64,000 bases of DNA from an uncultured Lachnospira sp. (GTDB lineage Bacteria > Bacillota > Clostridia > Lachnospirales > Lachnospiraceae), in assembly GCA_946186125.1 (NCBI GenBank), contig CAMHLZ010000005.1, forward strand, positions 19,659 through 83,658. The letters run 5' to 3'. Position 1 is the stretch's first letter; every line of letters begins with the position of its first letter. Position numbers and translations under genes: made by a program. The notes beneath the pieces are model-generated. The model saw nothing but the letters and a program-made list of their open reading frames with translations, was not told where the DNA came from and searched no databases. Below, piece by piece: positions 1-9,100 of this stretch.

Positions 1-420
1 TGTATCACATATTACTACACTGTTTTCACTTGTATTTTGGACAAGTGCAGTTACAGAGCCGTGAACATCCTGAATGTAATGTTTCTTATTAACCGAAACT
101 TCTCCGGCTTCATTTGTACCGACAATATCAGTACTAAGAAGCTCTGTTCCACGTGTGTAATACTTACTTACATTCAGACACTCATCACCATCTGAATTAT
201 ATACTTTTTTAAGTTCTAATGCAACCTGTGTCAGTTCATCGTATGTATCATTAAGGTAATATACCTTGTCCTCTTCGCCTGTCTGCTTAGAAATTCTGTT
301 TTCTTCATAGTCATATTCATAACTTTCTATAGTTACATTACTTCCTTCGCTTATTGTAGCTGTTAAAAGTTCGTTCTGCGAGCTGTAAGTATAAGCTTTT
401 GTTATACTTCCTGCAAATGC
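1..420 (-). pseudogene. Rhs/YD-repeat core fragment (displaced copy)
   Basis: This stretch repeats the 3' core of the intact Rhs gene. Bases 1-413 align with 4482-4894 in the same orientation with only about seven mismatches. The copy then jumps to the bases that follow 5113, so 219 bp (73 codons) are missing in frame. Both sides of the jump carry the direct repeat TTTGTTATACTTCCTG, which suggests a recombinational deletion. Homology stops at about 420. The fragment has no start codon and runs off the left edge of the window, so a further toxin tip may lie beyond it. I read it as a displaced Rhs remnant or recombination donor, not an expressed gene. Confidence 0.85.
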
Positions 421-581
421 CACACCCTCTTTTAATCATGCGTGTTTTCCTTTGTAATCCTTTTGTTCTACAACCTTTTCATCATTTAAAATGACAAATG
501 AAGCATCTATTAAATTGTAGAACGACAAACTTACAATAATCAGAAAAATTATAATATAATCTGAGAAATAAAAAGAAAACA

Positions 582-627
582 GGACCAAATTAATTGTTTT
601 AAATTATTACAAACAACTAACTTGACC
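582..627 (-). terminator. Stem-loop downstream of putative immunity gene C
   Basis: Read on the - strand, an imperfect inverted repeat (GGGTCAA with TTTGGTCC) is followed by a T-rich run. The inner sequence AAGTTAGTTGTTTGTAA is shared with the stem-loop at 2461-2502, so the two look like diverged copies of one terminator carried by different toxin-immunity cassettes. Confidence 0.5.
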
Positions 628-715
628 CTGCCCTGCAAATCTAACAAAATGTATTATTCATATACAAGTTATTCAACCAATATAGTTCTACGCCAAGACA
701 TATGAATCTTATACC

Positions 716-1078
716 CTAATCTATCCATAATTCTTCAGTGTAATCACCTGGTTTTGACCAATATGGAATATCTTCACAAATTCGTTCCAAATCATCCATT
801 CCATCCTCACTAAGTTGTAAATCAAATCCATTTTCAAGGACACGTCTCATCTTTGCCAATCTGCTACAAACCAAACTATTATCTATAAAATCATTAGTCT
901 CTCTTTCATATTCATCTCTACTTTTTTCGATTTTATCTGCATAATAATTCCCAATTTGATTTAATGAACAGAGAATAAAATTCAACTCCTTATAAACCTT
1001 TGCTATTTCATTTCCATCATAAGTTATTTTATGATTAGCATTCATCAAATTATTTATTTCGTTTGAAGAATCGTGCAT
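716..1078 (-). CDS. Putative immunity protein C (120 aa, unknown family)
   Basis: This is a small acidic, probably cytoplasmic protein with no signal peptide or membrane segment. I do not recognise a named family. A conserved-looking stretch at residues 55-110 contains ETNDFID, RLAKMRRVLE and DGMDDLERI. The start is supported by AAAGGAG about 10 nt upstream. The gene begins inside the last codons of a truncated toxin-like reading frame (1050-1384) and is followed by a stem-loop and an Rhs-core fragment. The role of immunity protein for a displaced Rhs toxin is inferred from this position alone. It could be an orphan kept to protect against sister cells that still carry the toxin. Confidence 0.55.
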   Translation of the reverse strand: MHDSSNEINNLMNANHKITYDGNEIAKVYKELNFILCSLNQIGNYYADKIEKSRDEYERETNDFIDNSLVCSRLAKMRRVLENGFDLQLSEDGMDDLERICEDIPYWSKPGDYTEELWID

Positions 1079-1384
1079 TTTCCATCATCTCCTTTAGCAC
1101 ATCTCCTCGTATTGTTAATTCAAACCTATGATATCTTGGATTCTCAATCCATTCTAGTATAGTCGTTTTTAAATACACCCACTTTATATTTGCCTATGAT
1201 TCCATCTGCGACGCCCACGTCAATCGACGTAGCCACCGCTACGCCTCATTCCTCTGCCTTGCAGAGTGAAATCATATCCAAAATATAAGGTAGGGTTAAT
1301 TTAAAACGACTATACTAGAAAATCCGACGTTACATCAAACTCAACATAATTTCTTCCTCTACCTTTCTTTAACTGGTAAAAATC
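1050..1384 (-). pseudogene. Toxin C-terminal remnant interrupted by a MITE
   Basis: On the - strand, codons at 1384-1319 read GRGRNYVEFDVTSDF and codons from 1153 down to the TAA at 1050-1052 read EWIENPRYHRF, ELTIRGDVLKEMM and ENARFFKRNK. Removing the 1154-1318 element and leaving a single CTAG target site joins the halves in frame as DFLEWIENP. An in-frame stop lies just upstream (1385-1387), so the 5' part is already lost or frameshifted. The last 29 nt overlap putative immunity gene C, the usual toxin-immunity arrangement. I cannot name the toxin fold. It is probably the tail of a displaced Rhs tip. Confidence 0.6.
1154..1318. mobile_element. 165-bp MITE-like element, copy 1
   Basis: The element is bounded by perfect 16-bp terminal inverted repeats, CTAGTATAGTCGTTTT at both ends, and has no coding capacity. 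It is nearly identical, in reverse orientation, to the sequence at 57763-57928. The central CTAG suggests TA target-site duplication, as in IS630/Tc1-mariner-type MITEs. Here it interrupts a toxin-like reading frame that is restored on paper by excision at a CTAG. Confidence 0.85.
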
Positions 1385-1802
1385 CTATGCGTCTCTACTA
1401 CTCAAAGGTTTGTTTTTTGCAAGTTTCATGGATGACGACATTTTCGCAGTGCGTACACGGTGTGTACGACGAAAAATTGAGAATTCCTATTACATAGCAT
1501 TTCATAATTCTCTATGCAAGTACTTCTCATTATACCCTTCCAATATACCACTCTTAATTTTTATAATTTCCCCTTTGATACTTCACGTAAAGAATACATT
1601 TTCTTTTGAATCAGATTCAAACAAAACTTCTTTATACCTTGTCATTTTCTATATAACCAAACGACATAATTAACATCGTAATGAATGCAATATTCCTAAC
1701 TTGTCAGCGGCATTATTATATAAAATCTTATTCATCTATACAAGCTTTATTAATAATAAAATACACTTTTTGATATATAATGAAATATGTTTCAATTTGA
1801 AA
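1385..1802. other. Degenerate non-coding stretch in the toxin locus
   Basis: I see no supportable gene here on either strand. An 87-codon + strand reading frame (1410-1673) lacks a ribosome binding site and resembles no family I know. A small perfect hairpin, CGTACAC-GGT-GTGTACG, lies near 1451-1467. The stretch probably holds decayed remains of a toxin cassette. Confidence 0.4.
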
Positions 1803-1831
1803 GGAGCTTGGGAAACATAGTCCCAAACTCC
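1803..1831 (-). terminator. Hairpin downstream of putative immunity gene B
   Basis: GGAGCTTGGGA and TCCCAAACTCC form a nearly perfect stem around AACATAG. On the - strand it follows the gene ending at 1866 by about 35 nt and is followed by a short T-rich run, which fits a rho-independent terminator. Confidence 0.55.
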
Positions 1832-1865
1832 CAAAACTTTTAGTTTCAAGTTAACTATTAATGAA

Positions 1866-2345
1866 TCACGGATTCGCTATAAAAACCGCTATCGGTTGCT
1901 TATAATTCTCTAAATCACTGTCAACCCATAATTCCCCATTAATTATCTCATGAAACATTAGATATACGCATTCACTTTCATCATCAACGGACAAAATATA
2001 ACATTCGCTAATATCCGGATTTATTAATCTTATTTTTTTATCTAAAATCTTAACTAAATCTACTGCGATATATATCCCGTCTTTAATCGTCATATCTGAA
2101 CTCATATACTCTGTAATAAATATTTCATTACGGCTAACTTCATAACCAATCTTCCCCCCTAATAAACTAAGCGACTTCTCATAATAATTGTTCGCTTTTT
2201 TTACATCTAAATTCTGATCTACAATTATTGAATCCTTTATTTTTATAAGTTTAATATCTTTTAACAAATCATTATATTTGATATTGTCATTTAATATGCT
2301 GCTATCCAAAAACTTCATCTTTGAATTCTTTTTAATTTCAATCAT
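1866..2345 (-). CDS. Putative immunity protein B (159 aa, unknown family)
   Basis: This is a small acidic protein with no signal peptide, membrane segment or motif that I recognise. Residues 85-159 look like a compact alpha/beta domain (YIAVDLVKILDKKIRL, YILSVDDESECVYLMF). The start is backed by AGGGAG 6 nt upstream. It directly follows a 58-bp Rhs-core fragment fused to a short foreign tail that ends in TAA at 2365-2367, the layout expected if an Rhs toxin tip had been almost entirely deleted while its immunity gene stayed. The immunity role is inferred from this context. A hairpin terminator follows. Confidence 0.55.
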   Translation of the reverse strand: MIEIKKNSKMKFLDSSILNDNIKYNDLLKDIKLIKIKDSIIVDQNLDVKKANNYYEKSLSLLGGKIGYEVSRNEIFITEYMSSDMTIKDGIYIAVDLVKILDKKIRLINPDISECYILSVDDESECVYLMFHEIINGELWVDSDLENYKQPIAVFIANP

Positions 2346-2364
2346 TGCTTTTCTCCCTGTTGAT

Positions 2365-2459
2365 TTACGTATTTTTCCATTTTAAAAAATTCCCAGTAAA
2401 ATTATAAACTTTTTTAAGTTCTAATGCAACCTGTGTCGGTTCATCGTATGTATCATTAG
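2365..2459 (-). pseudogene. Rhs-core fragment fused to a toxin tail stub
   Basis: Bases 2402-2459 match 4678-4735 of the intact Rhs gene with two mismatches, in the same reading frame (NDTYDEPTQVALELKKVYN). After that the frame continues with unrelated residues FTGNFLKWKNT and ends in TAA. I interpret this as the remnant of an older Rhs tip: a core stub joined to the last codons of a lost toxin, immediately upstream of putative immunity gene B. It is far too short to be functional. Confidence 0.7.
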
Positions 2460-2460
2460 A

Positions 2461-2502
2461 AAAAGGACTAAATTAATCATTTACAAACAACTAACTTAGT
2501 CC
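2461..2502 (-). terminator. Terminator downstream of putative immunity gene A
   Basis: On the - strand GGACTAA and TTAGTCC flank an AT-rich loop and are followed by TTTTT, a good rho-independent terminator. It shares the AAGTTAGTTGTTTGTAA core with the stem-loop at 582-627. The Rhs fragment of the next module begins directly after the T run. Confidence 0.7.
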
Positions 2503-2529
2503 CGTACTGATACATAATATATGTTATAT

Positions 2530-3144
2530 TTATGTATTAATATAATTCATATTAAATGGATTATATGCATTAATTAACTCCGTAATAATAAATCCCTTTA
2601 ATTTATTCTTCAGAATAATATCTACTACCCTTTGAGTACATAAATCATCAAGAAAAAAATCACTTCCATCCCAACTTTCCTCAATCAAATATGTCTGCTT
2701 ATAATTCATTGGCCTTTGACCTGAATATTCAACATATCCACATTTTTTACAATAGAATTTGGGTTGTTCACCCATTTTACCATAATCCAACAATGCATTT
2801 CCGGTAATCTTTAAAATATAGTATTGGTCGAAAATGTTTTCTTTATCATCGATTATTGTTATGGGATATTCTTCAAAACCCGTTAATCTATTTGTTTTAA
2901 ATAATTCTAATGCTTTTTTAGATATAATTATAAAATTTGTTGCACCGGAATACATTAAACAATCTGCGTATTTTCCTTTTTTTGATGCATGAAATACCAA
3001 GTTATTATATATTGAATCGTCGTATTTCAAGTAATTATGACATTCAATGCATTCTTGTCTTACATCTAAATCACCTTCAATAATTCTATCTAAATACTTA
3101 TACTTACCAGCACAATTAGCCATCAAATTATAAATCTGATTCAA
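2530..3144 (-). CDS. Probable immunity protein A, double-CxxC family
   Basis: This 204-residue protein lies 5 nt downstream of the Rhs toxin stop and probably protects against it. It carries two CxxC pairs, CIEC near residue 33 and CKKCG near residue 133, which could bind zinc. From memory, double-CXXCG proteins serve as immunity partners (SitI6 type) of SitA-type polymorphic toxin lipoproteins in Myxococcus, whose toxin tips resemble the HNH tip encoded just upstream here. I could not verify this by search. The start follows a weak GGTGA that overlaps the toxin stop, so translation is probably coupled. No signal peptide is visible, consistent with action in the cytoplasm. Confidence 0.7.
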   Translation of the reverse strand: MNQIYNLMANCAGKYKYLDRIIEGDLDVRQECIECHNYLKYDDSIYNNLVFHASKKGKYADCLMYSGATNFIIISKKALELFKTNRLTGFEEYPITIIDDKENIFDQYYILKITGNALLDYGKMGEQPKFYCKKCGYVEYSGQRPMNYKQTYLIEESWDGSDFFLDDLCTQRVVDIILKNKLKGFIITELINAYNPFNMNYINT

Positions 3145-3149
3145 TTAAA

Positions 3150-6100
3150 TCACCATAATCTTTCTAATGAGTTAATAAAAGCAATAATATCTGCTTTAGT
3201 ACCACTATTATTCTTTTTCCAAATACTAATCTGTCTTTCCCATAGTGCGTTATATGAACGACTTCCAGCTCTATGTTCGTTATGTTGAACCCATATACCA
3301 TATTCTGGTGAATCGATATCTATTCCTGCTTTTTGGAAAAACTCTCTAAATTTTTGTGGCAATATGTGATGTGCATCATAATCTGCTCCAGGATCTCCAC
3401 CTTGTTTTTTCATGTTCTCTCCAAGCTTACATCTATTATGCACAAGAACACTTCCTGCATAATACGTATGCAATCCATCTATCTCAAGGTTATATACTTC
3501 TATCCTCTCAGAAAGCTTTTCAACGATTACTTCTTCAACGAACAACTCTCTTTCATCAATCGAATGAAGTTTATCACCCTTTTCAAGATTTGATGCAGCT
3601 ACCCATGCTTCGTCTTTGCCATTCTCTACAAAGAACGGATGATACATTGTAGTCTTAATCTCACTGCCATCAGAAAGTTTTACATGCACAAGTGTATCCG
3701 TTTTTGTAACCGATACATCTTTTACCTTGCAAACTTCATTTTCACCATTCTGAATGTTGTAAGCATATATTTCATCTCCGGCTTTAACATCAGATATTTT
3801 TTTACTTCCATCCGTTGTCTCTACCAATGTATCTTCTGTAAAGCATTGACAACTAAATGTAAATATATCCAGCGCAATTCTTAATGAAGCTATAATTATT
3901 TTTTCAGGATCTTTGGCTTTTATTGCATCTACAAGTTCATCAACATCCGATACAACTCCAAATACTTTTAACAAATATGTTGCAGCTTCACCTACAATAG
4001 CTTTTGCAAAACAAGAAATCAATGCCTGCGTTACCATACCCTTAGCTACAGCTAACGCTACATCCAATATACTTGCCTCGCCACACAGCACTGCTCTTAT
4101 CTGAACACCTACATCATAAGCCGTTACTGCCATATTAACCCATGACATTATTCTCTTAATATCAAGATAAGCTCTTGTCGCACTAAGTATATTATTAATT
4201 GACTGTGCAACGCTACACTCTGCAAGTGAGAAATATCCCGATGGGTCAGTGTTCATTACAGGGTTTGCATTTGCATACAGGTATTTGTGTAAACTTACAG
4301 GATTATCAAGTGTTCCCGCATATGAATCCATAGAAATAAATGTTCCTGTCTGAGGATTCATATATCTTGCTCTCAGATAATAAAGTCCTGTGCTCTCGTT
4401 GTACTGTTCACCTGTGTAAAGATAATCATTATCTGTATTTCCGGTCTTCTTAAGCAGATTACCGTAAGCATCATATGTGTATGTATCACATATTACTACA
4501 CTGTTTTCACTTGTATTTTGGACAAGTGCAGTTACAGAGCCGTGAACATCCTGAATGTAATGTTTCTTATTAACCGAAACTTCTCCGGCTTCATTTGTAC
4601 CGACAATATCAGTACTAAGAAGCTCTGTTCCACGTGTGTAATACTTACTTACATTCAGACACTCATCACCATCTGAATTATATACTTTTTTAAGTTCTAA
4701 TGCAACCTGTGTCAGTTCATCGTATGTATCATTAAGATAATATACCTTGTCCTCTTCGCCTGTCTGCTTAGAAATTCTGTTTCCTTCATAGTCATATTCA
4801 TAACTTTCTATGGTTACATTGCTTCCTTCGCTTATTGTAGCTGTTAAAAGTTTGTTCTGTGAACTGTAAGTATAAGCTTTTGTTATACTTCCTGACTCTG
4901 AAATAAGGTTTCCGTTATCGTCATAAGAATAATCAACAGATTCGTCTTCTGCAGTTCTTGCTGATAATAACTGATTCAACTCATTATACGTGTATGATGT
5001 AGTTCCTTCTTTAATTTCATCTGCATAACCATCTACATCTCCGGCTATAACAGTATTCTTTGAAGTTCTGTTACTTACACTGTCATACTCATATTCATTT
5101 GTTATACTTCCTGCAAATGCATTGAATTTTGATAAAACAACTTTACCATCTGCATCAGATGTTATGACATCATCAAATGCAATATCTTCTTTTATACTGA
5201 TTACTTCTTTTTCTAATCTTAGTAATTCATCGTACTTATACTGATAACTGATAATTCTTGCATTAGCGTCATCTGCAGAATTTCTTACAACCTCTACAGT
5301 TTTTGTTCTTTCTCCTGCATCACCATATGAATAATCATAATACATGAGTACATTGCTGTCTTTATCAGTAACAGTCTGATTAATCACACGTGAGCATACA
5401 TCATATCTGTATCTTACGCTCAGACCGCCTTCGTGCTTAACTAATGTTCTGTTACCTATTGCATCATATTCGTATAGAGTTGCAACACCATCATGAGCTA
5501 CTACTCTTACAACACGATCCATTAAGTCATAATCATAAGTTGTCCCAGCCACATCAACACCATTCACATTATGTGTTACGGACTTGATATCATCACTGCT
5601 TGTATAAGTATATTTAGTTAATCCCAAATCATACGTTTTTTTAGATGACATTCTTCCAAAATCATCATATGTATATGCAATTTCACCGTGACTGTCATTT
5701 ACTTTTGATAATCTTCCAAAATCATCATACGTAAAATCTGTGTTACCATCGCTGCAACTGAATCTTGTAAGATATCCATTTTCATCATATACATAAGTAT
5801 TCTGATTTCCTTTATAATCCTTGTATCCAACAACTTTACCATATGAATCATATGTATACTCAGCTGTTTTTCCTGCTGCATTAACTAATTTCGTTACTCT
5901 TCCGTCCGCATCATATACATATTTTGTTTCATTACCTTTTGCATCAGTAACCTTAACAAGTTCATTTGTTTCATCGTATTCATACTTATAACTGTTACCG
6001 CATGCGTCAATTACCTCAGTAAGTAAATCGACACCATTATAGATATATGAAGTTTCATGGTTTTCCCTGTCAATCTTTTTTACTACCCTGTTTCTTGCAT

Positions 6101-9100
6101 CATAAACCAGTTTCTCTTTGGTTCCGTCAGGATATAAAAGACCTGTCTGATTACCATTTAAATCATATTCATACTCGAAAACATTGCCCAATGCATCTGT
6201 AAATTTAGTTAATAATGAACGTTCGTTATACTCAAATTTAGAGATATTTCCATATGCATCTTCTATCTTTGTGTTTCTATTCATACTGTCATATGAATAC
6301 TTAATGACACCGCCTTCAACATTTGTTACTGATATGATGTTTCCATTTGCATCGTATTTGTAATCTTCACTGCTTCCGTCAGCAAATGTTTTTTTGATAA
6401 GTCTGTTAATCTTATCATATGTCATCGTAACTGTAACACCCATTCTGTCTCTGGCTGTTATATTGTTACCATTCTTATCGTATGTAAACTCTTCAAATGT
6501 TCCATCTGAATATGTTATCTTTGTAAGATTTGACTGATTGTCATATTCATAATTTGTTCTGATTCCATCAGCCGTAATCTCTGCTGTTTTATTATTTCTG
6601 TAATCATATTCATATGTTGTAACAACACCTGAATTGCTAATTTCGGAAATCACATTTCCGGCAACGTCATATACATATCTTGATGTATATTCTTCCTTAT
6701 TTCCATTCTCATTTGTTCTTGCAACTGTAACTCCAACACATCTGCCGTTTTCATCATAATCATACTTAGTTGTGTTTCCGTTACCATCTTCCATAGAGAT
6801 AAGGTTTCCATCAGTATCATACTTAAGCTTATGTACCGTACCGATTTCATCCGCTACAGATGATAATTTACCATCTTTCTCATAAGTAAACTCTGTTGAA
6901 TTGCCTAATGAATCTTCTGCTTTAGTAAGATTTCCTTTACTGTCATAGTTCATTGAAGCCATATTCTTACCTGCAAATTTTATATCTGTTACAGTATTTA
7001 ATTCATTATAGGTTAACTCCTCTACCGTTCCGTCTGCTGTTGTAAGACTCTTAAGGTTATTATCAGAATCATATTTAAAATATGTTGTGTTACCATTTGC
7101 ATCTGTTGATGATAATTTATTATTATTTTTATCATAAGTGTTTGTAGTAACATTTCCTAAAGCATCTACCGTCTTCAAAATATTTCCGTTATCATCATAT
7201 GTATATACAGTAGGATTACCCATTCTGTCTCTGATAACTTCTGTCTTTGAATCAACATCATGCTCATATTCTGTTCTGTTTCCGTCTGCATCTATTGTTG
7301 CAACAAGTCTTCCTTCGTCATCATATTCATTTCTGGCTACAGCAATTCCGGAAGGATCAATAATATCAATGAGGTTGTGATTATTATCATACGTATATGT
7401 TACATTTCTTCCGGCCTTATCAATATTCATGATAAGATTATCATTTTCATCATATACATATGACATTGAATCTATCTCATTGCCATCTTTGTCTTTTTCA
7501 GTTGCTTTTGTAATTCTGCCATTCTTATCCCTTGTAAAATCTATACCCATTCCGTTAGAATGTTTAAATCCGTTTTTAGAAACTGTAATGGTATTTCCAT
7601 TAGTATCTACTGCTTTTGTCAAACCATATTTCGGAGATATATATAGTTTTGTTCCATCTTCCTTTGTCAAAATATATGAATGATTTTCTGACATCTCAAA
7701 ATTGTCAAATAAAAGGAAGTTGTTATATACCAATGCATAGTTTGAACCTTCGAGTTCCAGTTTGACCTTTTTGTTCGTTACGCATACAAAATTTAGATTT
7801 ACATCATAAATTGGTACTAATGCTCTTCTTTGAGGAGAGAACGATACTTTAAATCTGTCACATGTACCATCACCATATGAAACCGTAATGTCATGGCTGT
7901 AGGTTTCAACCATTTCATATTTTGTACTGAAAGCTATGCCTGACTGAACCATTTCATATCCTGTAGCGATATCATGACTTTCAGTAAGCTTCACACTGTT
8001 AAGTCCTAATGTCCATCCTGTTCCAAAATCTCCTGATGCTTTATTTCTGCTATCATAATTTCTTGTTACAGAAAGCGGAATTCCAGCAACATTTGTATTT
8101 ATGTCGGTAAATCCGATAGCCATGTTTCCGACTTTCAAATCACCGTTAACATTTACACATCTCTCTGTCCTAACAATGTTACCACCATTATCAACAGCAG
8201 TTAAACGAATAGAATAACTTCCGTTCATAAGCATTGTTTTATCTAATGTTGCAAGTGTAACATTTTCAATGTTATTATATCCTTTTGCAAGTTCAGTATA
8301 GTTTTCTGTTCCATTTAACTTATATTCCAATACGTAATAAGCTAATCCTTCTTCATCTTTTACTGTTCCAACTATATCTGTCTTTATGCCTAAATCCGAA
8401 TCCGGCTCAGGTGAAATAAGTTCGGCAACAGGTGCATTTTTATCACTCTTATCGTAATATCTTACACTCTTTTCTACCTTTTTGATTTCACCATCAATTT
8501 CTGCTGACAAAGTAACAGTCAAAAGTCCAGGCTCAGAATTATTAATAGTAGCAATTCTTCCGTTTAGAGAAACCTCTCCCCTATCACTTGTCACAGATAC
8601 ATTCTTAGCATTTTTCGGAAATGTTATGTAACCATATACAACATTTCCGGCATCGGTTGCAGTAGTAGACAACGTGAGATTCAAGTCTCCATAATACTTA
8701 TTATCTTCTTCAATATTACTGCCACCGCCACCATTGTTTTTCTTATCATCTATTGTTCCGTTTTTTGTAACAGTAACAATATAAGATGCTCTTGTCATAT
8801 TGCCTGCTCCGTCTTCTGCCGTAACATATACAACATAATCTCCAGGCAATATTTCTCCGTAGGTATATGATGCAATATCAGAATCGATAATCGATGTATT
8901 ACCTTTCTTAATTAAAACTTCATTTTCTACGACTCCATCATCATTTTTCTTACCGGTTATTACGTTATATTCTTTAAGATTATCGTCAGTAATCGAACCG
9001 TTAAGCGAAATATGTAAACCTTTATCATCTGTAGACGCTTTAATATTTCCAGCGATTACAGGAGGTGTAATGTCATCATTTCTTTTAACAACATTTTCTG

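Noticed and set aside
436..588. A possible 50-codon hydrophobic - strand frame starting TTG and ending DYKGKHA.
   Set aside because: It has no ribosome binding site, begins inside the stem-loop after putative immunity C, and lies in AT-rich sequence where such frames arise by chance.
1410..1673. An 87-codon + strand open frame in the toxin locus.
   Set aside because: No ribosome binding site, no known motif, and its 5' part overlaps decayed toxin sequence on the other strand.
3433..3850. An intein in the Rhs protein.
   Set aside because: The domain has the Hint fold start and VHN end, but it lies just before a toxin tip, has no homing endonuclease, and is followed by Arg-Cys in the pattern of pretoxin Hint domains that cleave off the tip and do not splice.
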